Below, one piece after another: positions 1-11,758 of a stretch of DNA of 64,000 nucleotides. A program made the position numbers and the translations under genes. The stretch comes from Paraglaciecola arctica (GTDB lineage: Bacteria > Pseudomonadota > Gammaproteobacteria > Enterobacterales > Alteromonadaceae). Every line of letters starts with the position of its first letter. The first letter of the stretch is position 1. The stretch is taken from contig NZ_JAHKQO010000039.1 in assembly GCF_018861065.1 (NCBI RefSeq), positions 62,001 through 126,000 of the forward strand, in the 5' to 3' direction. Below the pieces are notes generated by a model. It made no database searches. It was given only the letters and a program-made list of their open reading frames with translations, and was not told where the DNA came from.

Positions 1-281
1 TTGCGTTAGTGGTAGGTGGGTTTATCTGGTTAAGCTTATTTATAGCATTCCACCAAACGACTCGAAGACGCAACATAATTACCGGCTCGATGACCTTTAT
101 AATACTTGCACCGATTTATGCGTTGGGCTTTTTGAATTCTGATGAATTTAATACTCGTCCCAGTTACAACCCGGTACTATTGCCGCCCGCTTACAATATG
201 ACTTCTTCTGTAACTACAGATAAATTTATTGAAGACGTTAACGACTTGTTTACCCAAGTTGATAAGTTAAAAGCTAAATAA
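1..281 (+). CDS. C-terminal fragment of a membrane protein (cut by window edge)
   Basis: The reading frame is open to the left edge of the window (codons before the GTG at position 9 are GCG and TTA), so this is the tail of a longer gene and the GTG need not be its start. The visible part has two hydrophobic stretches separated by a short basic loop (HQTTRRR), which suggests two membrane segments, then a polar tail of about 45 residues ending in a lysine-rich helix. I do not recognise the family. It ends 13 bases before the NRDE-family gene and may share a transcript with it. Confidence 0.6.
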   Translation, partial: ALVVGGFIWLSLFIAFHQTTRRRNIITGSMTFIILAPIYALGFLNSDEFNTRPSYNPVLLPPAYNMTSSVTTDKFIEDVNDLFTQVDKLKAK

Positions 282-294
282 TCGCGAAGGGCGT

Positions 295-1056
295 ATGTGT
301 ATTTTATTTGTCGCAGTTAATCAACATAAAGATTACCCTTTGATTATTGCGGCTAATCGTGACGAGTTTTTTAACAGACCAACGGCCGAGTCACATGAAT
401 GGGACCCCAAACAAGGAATAATCGCTGGCAAAGATTTGCAAGCCGGTGGCACTTGGATGGGAATCAATAAATTAGGGTACATAGCTTCACTCACTAATAT
501 TCGTGATCCTCAACGAATATCTGATGATGCGATTACACGCGGTGCATTGGTCACACAATTCCTTCAAAATCCCGATAAACAATATCAACAGAAATTGCGT
601 TCTAGTAAGAATGACTATAACGGCTACAACTTACTATTTGGAAAATGGGATCAACTCGCTGTATACAATAATCATTTGGACCAAATACAACACTTAGAGG
701 ATGGTTATTACGGTTTATCCAATGCTAGTCTAAATAGTCCCTGGCCTAAAATTAATAAGGGCGTGAGTAAGTTAGAAGAGTATTGCCAAGATGGCCACGA
801 TATCAATCCTGAGATATTGTTTAGCTTATTATTGGACAAAAGTTTAGCTGCGGACGAAGATCTCCCACAAACAGGTATCCCCTTAGATTGGGAACGTCGC
901 CTTTCTTCTATTTTTATTCTTGGTAAAGAGTACGGAACTCGCTCGTCTACTGTACTCAAAGTTGATAAACATCAGAATGTGTCTTGGCACGAACGTACCT
1001 ATGACAACACGGCAAGTTGTACTTCCAGCCAGAGCTTTCATTTCAGTATAAATTAG
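295..1056 (+). CDS. NRDE (TANGO2-like) family protein
   Basis: The 253-residue protein starts MCILF and carries the family signature ANRDEFF at residues 20-26 and a GGTWMG motif near residue 52. Members of this family (TANGO2 in eukaryotes, NRDE proteins in bacteria) have the fold of N-terminal nucleophile hydrolases, with Cys2 as the likely processed nucleophile, which is present here. The biochemical function in bacteria is not established; a role in haem or lipid handling has been proposed for the eukaryotic relatives. The length is typical. The gene lies between a membrane-protein fragment and an aminotransferase gene in the same direction. Confidence 0.85.
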   Translation: MCILFVAVNQHKDYPLIIAANRDEFFNRPTAESHEWDPKQGIIAGKDLQAGGTWMGINKLGYIASLTNIRDPQRISDDAITRGALVTQFLQNPDKQYQQKLRSSKNDYNGYNLLFGKWDQLAVYNNHLDQIQHLEDGYYGLSNASLNSPWPKINKGVSKLEEYCQDGHDINPEILFSLLLDKSLAADEDLPQTGIPLDWERRLSSIFILGKEYGTRSSTVLKVDKHQNVSWHERTYDNTASCTSSQSFHFSIN

Positions 1057-1140
1057 TGCGAATTTGACTCGAATTTTGTTGTACCAATGGCATAATAAGA
1101 GCTTACTACCTACTCTGCATATTTATCATTAAGGAACATC

Positions 1141-2331
1141 ATGTTTGAAGTACTGCCCCAGCTTCCTGCCGACCCAATTTTAGGATTGTCTACTGCATTT
1201 AAAGCCGATCCTAATCCACATAAAATTGATTTAGGTGTCGGTGTTTATAAAGACGAACAAGGTCACACACCTATTCTCAATTCGGTAGCTAAGGCGCAAA
1301 CCATTCTTTTAGGTAAAGAAGACTCTAAAACCTATATTACACCACAGGGTGTTCAAGGTTATATCGACGGAATGTTACAGCTGATGTTAGGCAAAAACAG
1401 TCCCGTTTTACTAGCAGACCGTGTCGCAGCGGTTCAGGCTCCTGGTGGATGTGGCGCATTACGAATTTTATCTGAATTGATTAAACGTTGTGACGAAAAC
1501 CTTACTGTTTGGGTCAGCGACCCTACTTGGGCTAACCATATCCCGTTAATTGGTAATGCGGGTTTAGCCATTCAAACCTACCCCTATTTTGACAAAAGCA
1601 ACGCCAGTATTAATTTTGAAGCAATGGTTGAGTGCCTTGGTCAAGTTAAAAAAGGTGATGTAGTGTTACTACATGGTTGCTGCCATAACCCTACCGGAGC
1701 AGACCTGACTAAAGAACAGTGGCAAGTGGTATTAGAGCTTGCGCAAAAAACTGGCTTTATTCCTTTTGTGGATACCGCCTATCAAGGTTTTGGTGATGGT
1801 TTAGAAGAAGACGCTTATGGGATGCGTTTATTAGTCAACAACTTGCCTGAAGTCATTATTGCGGCATCTTGTTCGAAAAACTTTGGTTTATATCGTGAGC
1901 GCGTAGGCATAGCTGTAATGGTTACCGAAAACAGCACCACTCGCCAAGCAATTCAAACACAAATTCAATCCATTGCTCGAGGCATATACTCTATGCCTCC
2001 TTCATATGGTGGCGCCCTTGTAGACATTATTTTAAATGATGACACTTTACGACAAGAGTGGATGGCCGAAGTTGAAGCTATGCGCACCCGCATGCAAGAT
2101 CTTCGTTCATTATTAGTTTCGAAAATGAATGAATATGGATCAACTAAAGATTTCGAATTTGTCAAAAAGCAAAAAGGCATGTTTTCGTTTTTATGTATCA
2201 CGCCAGAACAAGTTCAAGCGGTACGTGACCAACATAGCGTGTATTTTGTTGGCTCTAGCCGTGTGAACATTGCTGGTATTAGCAAAGCTAACGTAGATAC
2301 ATTGGCCAAAGCACTAGTGTCTGTTCTTTAA
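1141..2331 (+). CDS. Aspartate/aromatic aminotransferase (class I, PLP-dependent)
   Basis: This 396-residue protein is collinear with enterobacterial AspC/TyrB: an N-terminal ADPILGL segment, the LHGCCHNPTG substrate/PLP-phosphate region, the DTAYQGF segment and the PLP-binding lysine K246 in SCSKNFGLY. It should transfer amino groups between aspartate or aromatic amino acids and 2-oxoglutarate in the cytoplasm. Sequence feel is closer to AspC than to TyrB, but substrate choice cannot be settled by eye. A strong AAGGA ribosome binding site precedes the ATG. It is followed by a GC-rich hairpin terminator shared with the convergent ihfA gene. Confidence 0.93.
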   Translation: MFEVLPQLPADPILGLSTAFKADPNPHKIDLGVGVYKDEQGHTPILNSVAKAQTILLGKEDSKTYITPQGVQGYIDGMLQLMLGKNSPVLLADRVAAVQAPGGCGALRILSELIKRCDENLTVWVSDPTWANHIPLIGNAGLAIQTYPYFDKSNASINFEAMVECLGQVKKGDVVLLHGCCHNPTGADLTKEQWQVVLELAQKTGFIPFVDTAYQGFGDGLEEDAYGMRLLVNNLPEVIIAASCSKNFGLYRERVGIAVMVTENSTTRQAIQTQIQSIARGIYSMPPSYGGALVDIILNDDTLRQEWMAEVEAMRTRMQDLRSLLVSKMNEYGSTKDFEFVKKQKGMFSFLCITPEQVQAVRDQHSVYFVGSSRVNIAGISKANVDTLAKALVSVL

Positions 2332-2351
2332 CACTACATACAGTTATCCAT

Positions 2352-2382
2352 AAAAAAACCCGGGCTCTACCGGGTTTTTTTT
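2352..2382. terminator. Bidirectional intrinsic terminator between aminotransferase and ihfA
   Basis: The sequence AAAAAAA-CCCGG-GCTCTA-CCGGG-TTTTTTTT forms a GC-rich hairpin with A and T tracts on both sides, so it can end transcripts arriving from either convergent gene. Confidence 0.9.
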
Positions 2383-2402
2383 ATGTTTAAAAATGTGACT
2401 AC

Positions 2403-2699
2403 TTAATCTGTAGGTTTTGAGTTTTCGACTCTACTTTTAAGCTTTTGACCGGGTCTAAATGTCACCACTCGTCTTGCCTTAATAGGAATGTCCTCACCGG
2501 TTTTTGGATTTCTACCGGGACGTTCATTTTTCTGTCTTAAATCAAAATTACCAAATCCAGATAATTTAACTTGTTCACCTGATTCTAACGCTTCACGCAC
2601 TTCTTCGAAAAAAGTTTCGACCAAGTCCTTAGCATCACGCTTATTGATCCCAAGTTTCTCAAATAAATGTTCCGCCATTTCGGCTTTGGTTAACGCCAT
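2403..2699 (-). CDS. ihfA: Integration host factor subunit alpha
   Basis: The 98-residue protein starts [17 protein letters not shown] and has the DNABII core, including the beta-arm segment with [12 protein letters not shown] that carries the intercalating proline. IHF-alpha pairs with IHF-beta to bend DNA sharply in recombination, replication and sigma-54 or other promoters. It follows pheT by four bases, the gene order seen in Escherichia coli (pheS-pheT-ihfA), so it is very probably co-transcribed with the phenylalanyl-tRNA synthetase genes. Length and sequence are typical. Confidence 0.97.
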   Translation of the reverse strand: MALTKAEMAEHLFEKLGINKRDAKDLVETFFEEVREALESGEQVKLSGFGNFDLRQKNERPGRNPKTGEDIPIKARRVVTFRPGQKLKSRVENSKPTD

Positions 2700-2703
2700 A
2701 CCG

Positions 2704-5088
2704 TCAATCCCTCAAAGATGCTTCAAACTCTTGTGACAACTTGGCTAAAATACCGTCAACAGTTGCCTGAATATCGTTTTCTTGTAATGTCTTAGTTTTA
2801 TCTTGCAAAATTAGTGAAATCGCGAGGCTTTTCTTTCCCTGTGCAATTCCCTTCCCTCTGTACACGTCGAACAAGTTTAGGCCAACTAATTGATTTGCGC
2901 CAAATTTTTCTATGCAACTCAAGATATCGCCAACTACTTTATCATCGTCTACTACGATTGCAATGTCACGTCGATTCGCAGGAAATTTTGAAATTTCTTG
3001 CGAAACAGGTAATTTTTTTAACCCAAAGGCGCTAATTTCCAATTCAAAGACAAAACTTCTTCCATTTAATCCAAGTGACTTTTCAAATTGTGGATGAACA
3101 GCACCCACATAACCTAGTGATCTATCACCAATTAAAACTTCAGCACATTGTCCAGGATGTAACGCACTATGACTTGAAGCGACAAAACGGTAACCTTCAA
3201 CACCAGCGCAATTTAGAAGATTTTCAACATCAGTTTTCACATCGAAAAAATCTAAAGTTCGGGCTGAGTTATCCCAATTTTCATCTGCGACCAAACCACA
3301 AGCTACGCCACTAATTACCAGCTCTTGTTTTACACCTGTTTTTTCAGAGTTATCCGGAATAAAACGCAGACCTGATTCAAATAACCTTACTCGACCTTGT
3401 TGACGTTTTTGATTATAGGACACTGCCTGCAGTAGCCCCGTCCACAAACTCACCCGCATAGTCGACATTTCAGATGAAATGGGGTGTGGTAACCGCAAAC
3501 CTTGAATATCAGGATACAATAACGATTGAATTTTTGGGTCGACAAAAGAATAAGTAATCGCTTCTTGGTAGTCACTTTCAAGCAAAGTATTTTTCAATTG
3601 ATTTAATTGTACTTTTTGCTCTTGATGCTGCGACATTTTCAAACTTGCTACAGGAGCTGTATTTGGAATTTCATTGTATCCGTATACCCTAGCCACTTCT
3701 TCAATAAGATCTTCTTCGATACTTATGTCAAAACGATAAGGAGGTACACTGATTTGCCATAATTGGTTTTCAAACGATACTCCGAATCCTAATCGCTCGA
3801 AAATATCAGTGACTGTATCCGCAGAAATATCGACACCTAGTACTTTAGACAATCGACTCTGTCTCAAGCTAACATTGCACTCTTTAGGTATTAATCCTGT
3901 ATCTATTGCTTCAATTACAGGCCCAGCTTCACCGCCAACAATATCTAATAACAGTTGCGTAGCTCGCTGCATGGCAACCTGTTGCAGCTGAGGGTCAACA
4001 CCACGCTCATAGCGATGTGAAGCGTCTGTGTGTAATCCATACTGACGAGCTTTACCCATAATAGCGTCAGGCGCGAAAAAAGCGCTTTCAAGGAATATGT
4101 CTTTACTGTCTTTAGTGACACCGGATTCTAATCCACCAAAGATACCGGCCATGGCAAGTGGCTTAAGGGTATCGGCGATGACTAAGGTGTCACTTTGTAA
4201 TGCCACTTCATTACCGTCCAATAGCGTTAGTTTCTCGTCTTTCTTTGCAAAACGTACGACTACATCACCTTCAAGTTTATTGTTGTCAAACGCATGCATA
4301 GGATGCCCAAGCTCTAACAACACGAAATTAGTAATATCAACGACAGGATCAATGCTTCTAACCCCTGAACGTCGCAGTTTTTCAACCATCCATAGAGGCG
4401 TCGCAACGTCTAAATTAATATTCTTGATAACCCGACCTAAATAACGCGGACACGCTTCAGGGGCTTGCAATTGAATGTTTCGAGAATCACTGATTTGTTC
4501 TGACACTTCTGGTATTTGCAATGCATTGACTGAACATTGATTAAGCACACCTACTTCTCTGGCTAGGCCTTTAATGCCTAAGCAGTCCGCTCGGTTCGGT
4601 GTTAAGTCGACTTCGATAGTGACATCGTCAAGTTGTAAATACTCGCGAATATCCTGACCAATTTCAGCATCTAAAGGAAGCTCTAAAATGCCATCATGAT
4701 CATCTGATATACCTAGTTCAGAAAAACTACACAACATCCCAAATGAAGGCTGGCCACGTAGTTTCGCTTTTTTGATTTTAAAATTGCCGGGTAATACTGC
4801 ACCAACTTTAGCGACCGCTACTTTTAAACCTTGACGGCAATTAGGTGCACCACAAACGATATCTAGAAGTGCTTCGTCGCCTACATTAACTTTGGTCACT
4901 TGCAATTTATCGGCATCAGGGTGTTGGCCACACTCGACCACTTCGCCCACTACCACTCCAGAAAATTCGCCAGCAACCGCTTCTACACCATCAACTTCTA
5001 AACCGGCCATGCTTAATTGTTCACTAAGCTCATCTGTTGACACAGACGGATTGACCCATTCTCTTAACCACTTTTCACTAAATTTCAT
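2704..5088 (-). CDS. pheT: Phenylalanine--tRNA ligase beta subunit
   Basis: This 794-residue protein has the usual PheT order: an N-terminal tRNA-binding OB domain (residues about 1-150, with [15 protein letters not shown]), the B3/4 editing domain, the B5 DNA-binding-like domain, the catalytic-like core and the C-terminal ferredoxin-fold anticodon-binding domain ([11 protein letters not shown] near residue 710). It forms the alpha2-beta2 enzyme with PheS and charges tRNA-Phe in the cytoplasm. It lies 14 bases after pheS and just before ihfA in one transcription unit. Confidence 0.97.
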   Translation of the reverse strand: MKFSEKWLREWVNPSVSTDELSEQLSMAGLEVDGVEAVAGEFSGVVVGEVVECGQHPDADKLQVTKVNVGDEALLDIVCGAPNCRQGLKVAVAKVGAVLPGNFKIKKAKLRGQPSFGMLCSFSELGISDDHDGILELPLDAEIGQDIREYLQLDDVTIEVDLTPNRADCLGIKGLAREVGVLNQCSVNALQIPEVSEQISDSRNIQLQAPEACPRYLGRVIKNINLDVATPLWMVEKLRRSGVRSIDPVVDITNFVLLELGHPMHAFDNNKLEGDVVVRFAKKDEKLTLLDGNEVALQSDTLVIADTLKPLAMAGIFGGLESGVTKDSKDIFLESAFFAPDAIMGKARQYGLHTDASHRYERGVDPQLQQVAMQRATQLLLDIVGGEAGPVIEAIDTGLIPKECNVSLRQSRLSKVLGVDISADTVTDIFERLGFGVSFENQLWQISVPPYRFDISIEEDLIEEVARVYGYNEIPNTAPVASLKMSQHQEQKVQLNQLKNTLLESDYQEAITYSFVDPKIQSLLYPDIQGLRLPHPISSEMSTMRVSLWTGLLQAVSYNQKRQQGRVRLFESGLRFIPDNSEKTGVKQELVISGVACGLVADENWDNSARTLDFFDVKTDVENLLNCAGVEGYRFVASSHSALHPGQCAEVLIGDRSLGYVGAVHPQFEKSLGLNGRSFVFELEISAFGLKKLPVSQEISKFPANRRDIAIVVDDDKVVGDILSCIEKFGANQLVGLNLFDVYRGKGIAQGKKSLAISLILQDKTKTLQENDIQATVDGILAKLSQEFEASLRD

Positions 5089-5102
5089 ATTTCTGACTCG
5101 AC

Positions 5103-6505
<1,403 letters not shown>

Positions 6506-7477
6506 CTAATCCACAAAGTATCGAGTAAATTGAGCAGGCGTATAGCCAGTCGTTTCCTTAAAGATTCGCCTAAAAGAACTTTCATCTAAGTAGCCCAACT
6601 TAAAACACACTTGTTTGACAGGAAAGCGATTTAGTCGCAGTAGATTACAAGCTTGTTGTATTTTTACTTTTCGCATAAAGGTCGCACATGACAATCCACT
6701 AAGGGCCGTGATTTTTCTGGCTAATGTACGTTTCGACATATTTGTAGCAATGGCCAAATTCTCTACTTTTAGCTCACTTGCTTGGGAGTTTTCGACCCAT
6801 CGAAAAACTTTCGCCATCAAGGGACCATTGGATTTAATTATTTGTAACTCTTGCATAGGTAAAGGTTTTTTAATTGGACGCGGTAGTACCATTAAATCTG
6901 TCAGTTCATCTAATATTTCAGCACCACAATGTTGCTGAATGAGGTAATTGGCAATTGGTAAATACCCCTGTACGCCAGACGCCGTTATTGTTTGACTGCT
7001 TTTGACAAAGGTATCCGCAAAACGCCAATCCACCTCTTTGTAAGTATCACAAAGATACTCACTTAGCCACCAAGTAGCCGTCGCCGTTTTTCCAACCAAC
7101 CTACCAGACGCTGCTAATAATGTGACTGCAGTACAATAAGCATAAATTTCCAATTGTTGCTCTAATCGGCTTAAAGTGAGAATCAACGGTTTGTTGTTTT
7201 GTTGGAACTGATACACATCATTAATTGATTGAGTCCAAAAGCCTGGGATCAGCAATGCGTCTAAATTCGCTGTAGCAATATCATTGAGGGTGAACATAGT
7301 TAAGTTACTCAGATGACCCAGCGTAAGCTCAACATCTAGGCCTTCATGAGACACAAATACACACTCAAAATACGGCTTATTTATTCTTTTATTCGCAGCT
7401 TCAAGTAATTCTGAAAACCCTAAGGTCCCAGAAGCAAGACAATTGTCGTAGACGAATACTCCCACTCTAAATGGCAA
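6506..7477 (-). CDS. GlxA-family AraC-type regulator (DJ-1/PfpI domain plus HTH)
   Basis: The 323-residue protein has an N-terminal DJ-1/PfpI-like domain (residues about 1-190, MPFRVGVFVYDNCLASG onwards, with an AYCTAV elbow near residue 120) and a C-terminal AraC/XylS helix-turn-helix domain (about 220-323, ending in KLGYLDESSFRRIFKETTG and YTPAQFTRYF). Such GlxA/FtrA-type proteins are transcription factors, often controlling amino-acid, amine or quaternary-ammonium metabolism; the ligand here is unknown. It is divergent from the metallo-beta-lactamase-fold gene with 89 bases between them, which suggests that this is its target. The pair interrupts the thrS-to-ihfA operon order. Confidence 0.88.
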   Translation of the reverse strand: MPFRVGVFVYDNCLASGTLGFSELLEAANKRINKPYFECVFVSHEGLDVELTLGHLSNLTMFTLNDIATANLDALLIPGFWTQSINDVYQFQQNNKPLILTLSRLEQQLEIYAYCTAVTLLAASGRLVGKTATATWWLSEYLCDTYKEVDWRFADTFVKSSQTITASGVQGYLPIANYLIQQHCGAEILDELTDLMVLPRPIKKPLPMQELQIIKSNGPLMAKVFRWVENSQASELKVENLAIATNMSKRTLARKITALSGLSCATFMRKVKIQQACNLLRLNRFPVKQVCFKLGYLDESSFRRIFKETTGYTPAQFTRYFVD

Positions 7478-7566
7478 CTTTTACACTCTTAATGTCATTT
7501 TTTGCCATTATATTCAAACAATGCCTTATTTACTATATCGAGGACATTTAATTACGCGAGACTAAT

Positions 7567-8343
7567 ATGAAAGTTCATCAAATACGCAATGCAACAATAA
7601 TCATCGAATACCAAAATCTGTGTTTATTGGTAGACCCCATGCTAGCAGAAAAAGGAAAGATCCCATCGCTGCGTTATCTAACACCAAATAAACGCCGTAA
7701 TCCCTTAGTAGATTTGCCATCTAATACAACATCTTTATTGAATGGGGTAACACACTGTTTAATCACACATTGTCAAAAAGGGCATTTCGATCATTTGGAT
7801 CGCGCTGGAGGAAAGTGGATAAAATCAAATAACATTCCTGTTTTATGCTCTGAACAAGATTCCGCATTTTTAAGTAAAAGATCATTTGAAACTCATGAAT
7901 TAAAAATCCACAACCTAAACACATTGAAAAATGGCAATATCGAGCTTGTAAGCTGCCTTCACGGGACTGGCGTTGTCGGTAAACTAATGGCACATGGCGT
8001 CGGATATTTTATTAACATGCCAAATGAACCAAGTATTTATATTACAGGCGATACGATTCTCACTCCTCATATAGTTAATTTCGTAAAAGAAAAACAACCA
8101 GATATTATTGTTGCGCCTGCTGGCGGGGCAAAGTTCGATCTAGGTGGTGAGGTAATAATGAATGAAGAAGAAGCAATACAATTAGCTTTAGCGTCAGATG
8201 GAAAATTTATCGCCAATCATCTTGAGGCTTTGGACCACTGCCCTGTGACAAGAAAAGACTTACGCGCTCTGGCAACATTAAATAAACTGAACCATAGATT
8301 CTATATCCCTAAAGATGGTGAAACGTTAGAGTTTATTAATTAA
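7567..8343 (+). CDS. Metallo-beta-lactamase-fold hydrolase (UlaG-like)
   Basis: The 258-residue protein begins with the MKVHQIRNATIIIEY and LLVDPML segments typical of the YcjY/UlaG-like branch of the metallo-beta-lactamase fold. The metal motif is an expanded form, THCQKGHFDHLD (residues about 67-78), and there is a second metal region at ITGDT. The final NHLEALDHCPVTR supplies another histidine. It is cytoplasmic (no signal peptide). The substrate is unknown. It is divergent from the GlxA-type regulator, which probably controls it. It ends at a hairpin terminator shared with rplT. Confidence 0.8.
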   Translation: MKVHQIRNATIIIEYQNLCLLVDPMLAEKGKIPSLRYLTPNKRRNPLVDLPSNTTSLLNGVTHCLITHCQKGHFDHLDRAGGKWIKSNNIPVLCSEQDSAFLSKRSFETHELKIHNLNTLKNGNIELVSCLHGTGVVGKLMAHGVGYFINMPNEPSIYITGDTILTPHIVNFVKEKQPDIIVAPAGGAKFDLGGEVIMNEEEAIQLALASDGKFIANHLEALDHCPVTRKDLRALATLNKLNHRFYIPKDGETLEFIN

Positions 8344-8362
8344 TGGAATAAAAAACACAAAG

Positions 8363-8391
8363 AAAAACGGCGAGCATCATGCTCGCCGTTT
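8363..8391. terminator. Bidirectional terminator between MBL-fold gene and rplT
   Basis: A perfect inverted repeat (ACGGCGAGCAT-CATG... paired with ATGCTCGCCGT) is flanked by AAAAA on the left and TTT on the right. It lies between the stops of two convergent genes and would end the rplT transcript, which means pheS is not read through from rplT. Confidence 0.88.
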
Positions 8392-8435
8392 CCTGAAAGA
8401 ACTTAAAACTGTTTGTTAAAAAAATTAGCTAAAAA

Positions 8436-8792
8436 TTAAGCTAATGCACCTTTAGCTGCATTTACTAATGCAACAAATGCGTTTTTGTCATGTACCGCTA
8501 TGTCGGCTAAAATCTTACGATCGATTTCAACAGAGGCTTTCTTCAAACCATTGATGAAACGGCTGTAAGACAAACCATTTTGACGTGAAGCAGCATTTAT
8601 ACGAGCAATCCATAACTGACGGAATGTACGTTTTTTGTTGCGACGGTCACGGTATGCATATTGACCAGCTTTTGTTACTGCTTGAACAGCAACGCGATAA
8701 ACTCGACTACGAGCTCCATAATAACCTTTGGCTTGTTTTAGTACCTTTTTATGTCGGGCACGTGCAACAACACCACGTTTTACTCTTGCCAT
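8436..8792 (-). CDS. rplT: 50S ribosomal protein L20
   Basis: The 118-residue basic protein ([19 protein letters not shown], later [11 protein letters not shown]) matches L20 over its full length. L20 binds 23S rRNA early in large-subunit assembly and in Escherichia coli also represses rpmI-rplT translation. It lies 16 bases after rpmI. A hairpin terminator follows, so in this genome the operon ends here instead of continuing into pheST. Confidence 0.98.
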   Translation of the reverse strand: MARVKRGVVARARHKKVLKQAKGYYGARSRVYRVAVQAVTKAGQYAYRDRRNKKRTFRQLWIARINAASRQNGLSYSRFINGLKKASVEIDRKILADIAVHDKNAFVALVNAAKGALA

Positions 8793-8808
8793 TTTTTAGT
8801 CTCCTGTC

Positions 8809-9006
8809 TTAAACGTAAGGTAACATGCGTTGGATCAACGCAGTGTCGGCCACATGGACCAATTTTTTGCCACGTAAGTGACGTTTACGCTTAGAACTCT
8901 TCTTGGTCAATATGTGACGCAAGTGAGACTGTTTGCTCTTGAAGCGACCAGAAGCAGTTTTAATAAAACGCTTCCCAGCTCCACTGTGTGATTTCATTTT
9001 AGGCAT
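8809..9006 (-). CDS. rpmI: 50S ribosomal protein L35
   Basis: The 65-residue, very basic protein ([17 protein letters not shown]) is L35 of the large ribosomal subunit. It sits between infC and rplT. The 116-base infC-rpmI gap is where the L20 autoregulatory RNA would be expected by analogy with Escherichia coli; I could not derive its fold by eye. Confidence 0.98.
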   Translation of the reverse strand: MPKMKSHSGAGKRFIKTASGRFKSKQSHLRHILTKKSSKRKRHLRGKKLVHVADTALIQRMLPYV

Positions 9007-9122
9007 TGCTAAAACTCCGCATTGTTAATAACTCTTCGTGTTGCAGACACTCAAAGTTTAAGTTACATGTTTAGCAGCAAGGTGAGAACGGGTGCAGACT
9101 CCGAACTACTTGTAGACCTTAA

Positions 9123-9665
9123 CTACTTCTTAATTGGGGCAAGTACCATGATCATCTGACGACCCTCTACCCTATGAGGGAAAGATTCGCAGTTGGCAAT
9201 GTCTTCTAAATCCGCGCGAACGCGTTTAAGTTGTTCAATGCCAATTTCTTGGTGTGCCATTTCACGTCCACGAAAACGTATCGTTACTTTGGCCTTGTCT
9301 CCCGCTTCTAGAAAGCGACGCAGGTTGCGCAGTTTTACCTGGTAATCGCCTTCATCAGTGCCAGGGCGAAATTTAATCTCCTTGACCTGAATTTGCTTCT
9401 GTTTTTTCTTTTGCTCTTTAAGTGTCTTGCTTTTTTCAAACAAGAACTTGCCGTAATCCATTACTTTACATACTGGCGGCTCAGCATTAGGGCTAATTTC
9501 AACCAAGTCTAAATTGGCTTGTTCGGCAACATCCATGGCTTCACTGATAGACACTACGCCTAACGGCTCCCCCTCTTTTCCTACCAAACGTACTTCATTT
9601 AAAGTAATTTCTTCATTGATCCGAGCTTTATTCGAATCTTTAGCCTTCATGTTAGCGCTTTTAAT
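9123..9665 (-). CDS. infC: Translation initiation factor IF-3 (AUU start)
   Basis: IF3 stabilises free 30S subunits and proofreads the initiation codon. The sequence [19 protein letters not shown] and [18 protein letters not shown] is diagnostic. I place the start at an ATT codon (9665-9663), five codons before the first ATG (9650). The Shine-Dalgarno GGAGG lies eight bases before the ATT and too far from the ATG, and the resulting N-terminus ([17 protein letters not shown]) matches the length of Escherichia coli IF3, which is also started at AUU. The protein is then 180 residues. It follows thrS by 23 bases. The AUU start is known to mediate IF3 autoregulation. Confidence 0.95.
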   Translation of the reverse strand: MKSANMKAKDSNKARINEEITLNEVRLVGKEGEPLGVVSISEAMDVAEQANLDLVEISPNAEPPVCKVMDYGKFLFEKSKTLKEQKKKQKQIQVKEIKFRPGTDEGDYQVKLRNLRRFLEAGDKAKVTIRFRGREMAHQEIGIEQLKRVRADLEDIANCESFPHRVEGRQMIMVLAPIKK

Positions 9666-9678
9666 ATGTTATTCCTCC
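9663..9678 (-). promoter_or_regulatory. infC ribosome binding site and AUU initiation codon
   Basis: On the minus strand GGAGG (9678-9674) is followed after eight bases by ATT (9665-9663). This is the arrangement that lets IF3 repress its own translation in Escherichia coli. Confidence 0.88.
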
Positions 9679-9688
9679 GCAAAATTAA

Positions 9689-11602
9689 TCAGATATGTTT
9701 GTTGTCAACTTCTAACATGGCTTTGTCAATAAACGCGTCTATCGACATTTTTCCGAGGTCATCGCCGTTACGTGAACGTACTGCAATTTCCCCACTTTCC
9801 ATCTCTTTATCGCCAACAACAAGCAAATATGGGACACGCCTAAGCGTGTGCTCGCGGATCTTAAAGCCTATTTTCTCATTTCTCAAGTCCGACTTTGCTC
9901 TAAGACCACTTTTTTGCAACTTTTCTAGCACTTTTTGCGAATAATCTGCTTGTTTATCGGTAATATTCATAATAACCGCTTGGGTAGGTGCTAACCAAAG
10001 TGGGAAAAAGCCCGAATACTCTTCAATTAAGATCCCAATAAAGCGCTCTAAAGATCCTAAAATCGCTCTGTGGATCATCACCGGTACTTTACGTTCACCA
10101 TCTTCAGCGACATAAGTTGAACCTAAACGTCCAGGCATAGAGAAATCCAGTTGCACGGTGCCACATTGCCAAGCTCTATCTAAACAATCATGTAAGGTAA
10201 ATTCGATTTTAGGTCCGTAAAAGGCACCTTCGCCTGGCAAGTATTGAAATTCAATGCCTTTAGACGTGAGTGCTTCGGCGAGTTCTTTTTCTGCTTTATC
10301 CCAAGTCTCATCACTACCCACTCGTTTTTCAGGACGGGTAGACAATTTGACTGAAATCGCGTCGAAACCAAATATTTTGTAAATTTCATAAACCGAATCA
10401 ATACATCCGCCAACTTCAGCTAAAATTTGCTCTTCGGTACAGAAGATATGCGCATCATCTTGAGTAAAACCACGCACTCGCATCAAACCGTGCAACGCAC
10501 CAGAAGGTTCATTACGGTGACAACAGCCAAATTCAGCCATACGTAAAGGTAAATCACGATAAGATTTTAGGCCCTGATTAAATATCTGTACGTGGCCTGG
10601 GCAGTTCATTGGTTTAACCGCATATTCACGCTTTTCAGAAGTAGTCGTAAACATGTTTTCGGCGTACTTATCCCAATGCCCTGATTTTTCCCAAAGTGTA
10701 CGATCCATCATTAATGGACCTTTTACTTCACCGTAACCATATTTACGCAGTTTCGAGCGAACAAACTTTTCAAGTTCAGTGTAAATAGTCCAACCCGCAT
10801 CATGCCAAAACACCATTCCGGGCGCTTCATCCTGAAAATGGAATAAATCTAGCGCTTTACCAATTTTACGGTGATCACGCTTTTCAGCTTCTTCTAATCG
10901 ATTCAAATAGGCTTTAAGTTGCTTTTTATCGGCCCAAGCGGTTCCATAAATTCGTTGCAACATTTTGTTGTCGCTGTCACCACGCCAATAGGCACCGGCT
11001 ACTTTCATTAATTTGAAGTGCTGGCAAAACTTCATGTTTGGCACATGAGGTCCGCGACACATGTCTGTATATTCTTCATGATGGTATAAAGCAGGTTTAT
11101 CGTCTTTAGCGATGTTTTCATCAAGAATTTGAATTTTGTAAGTCTCTCCTCGAGCCTCGAAGGTGTCTCTGGCTTCTTGCCAAGTCACCACTTTTTTAAC
11201 CACATCGTAATTAGTTTTGGCTAGCTGCAACATACGCTTTTCGATTTGCACAAGATCTTCATCATTTAATGAATGTTCCATGTCAATGTCGTAATAAAAG
11301 CCGTTGTCGATGGTAGGACCAATTGCCATTTTCACATCTGGATACAGTTGCTTAATGGCATGACCGATTAGGTGAGCACAAGAGTGACGGATAATTTCTA
11401 AACCATCTTCATCTTTGGCGGTTATTATTTGCACCATTGCATCGTTTTCAATTAGATCATGAGCATCTACGCGCACACCATCTACTTTGCCAGCTATGGT
11501 GGCTTTTGCTAAACCAGGACCAATATCAGTGGCGATATCAAAAACTGAAACTGCATTTTCAAATTGGCGTTGGCTGCCATCGGGAAGAGTAATTACGGGC
11601 AT
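9689..11602 (-). CDS. thrS: Threonine--tRNA ligase
   Basis: This is a full-length class II synthetase of 637 residues. It has an N-terminal TGS domain ([14 protein letters not shown]), the editing domain with [16 protein letters not shown], motif 2 with [21 protein letters not shown], the zinc-site MNCPGH, motif 3 with [15 protein letters not shown] and a C-terminal anticodon domain. I use the ATG at 11602, which has an AAGGA site seven bases upstream and gives the conserved MPVITL start; an upstream in-frame codon at 11629 lacks support. It heads the thrS-infC-rpmI-rplT unit. A leader of about 150 bases holds an intrinsic-terminator hairpin. Confidence 0.97.
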   Translation of the reverse strand: MPVITLPDGSQRQFENAVSVFDIATDIGPGLAKATIAGKVDGVRVDAHDLIENDAMVQIITAKDEDGLEIIRHSCAHLIGHAIKQLYPDVKMAIGPTIDNGFYYDIDMEHSLNDEDLVQIEKRMLQLAKTNYDVVKKVVTWQEARDTFEARGETYKIQILDENIAKDDKPALYHHEEYTDMCRGPHVPNMKFCQHFKLMKVAGAYWRGDSDNKMLQRIYGTAWADKKQLKAYLNRLEEAEKRDHRKIGKALDLFHFQDEAPGMVFWHDAGWTIYTELEKFVRSKLRKYGYGEVKGPLMMDRTLWEKSGHWDKYAENMFTTTSEKREYAVKPMNCPGHVQIFNQGLKSYRDLPLRMAEFGCCHRNEPSGALHGLMRVRGFTQDDAHIFCTEEQILAEVGGCIDSVYEIYKIFGFDAISVKLSTRPEKRVGSDETWDKAEKELAEALTSKGIEFQYLPGEGAFYGPKIEFTLHDCLDRAWQCGTVQLDFSMPGRLGSTYVAEDGERKVPVMIHRAILGSLERFIGILIEEYSGFFPLWLAPTQAVIMNITDKQADYSQKVLEKLQKSGLRAKSDLRNEKIGFKIREHTLRRVPYLLVVGDKEMESGEIAVRSRNGDDLGKMSIDAFIDKAMLEVDNKHI

Positions 11603-11683
11603 ATCAAAATCCTTATGCAGTGGTGACACCTACCAAGCGCCACATGCGAATGTTTAGAGTCGGTTCTACTTACATGAACCTAT

Positions 11684-11716
11684 AAATAAAAATAAAAAAC
11701 ACCCAAAAAAGGGTGC
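11684..11716 (-). terminator. Putative transcription attenuator in the thrS leader
   Basis: On the minus strand GCACCC-TTTTTT-GGGTGT is followed by TTTTTATTTTTATTT, the form of an intrinsic terminator. It lies about 80-115 bases before the thrS start and downstream of a good minus-strand promoter, so it is inside the leader and not at the end of any gene. The stem is short (five to six pairs). Confidence 0.6.
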
Positions 11717-11758
11717 TTTGAAAAAAGATGCTCTGCTACCATCAGAACAATAACGGGT

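Noticed and set aside
4097-4444. Plus-strand ORF of 115 residues inside pheT
   Set aside because: It is a Ser/Pro-rich antisense shadow of pheT with no independent support.
11684-11716. Terminator of a gene located upstream of thrS
   Set aside because: The neighbouring gene is divergent, so no coding gene ends here; the hairpin belongs to the thrS leader.
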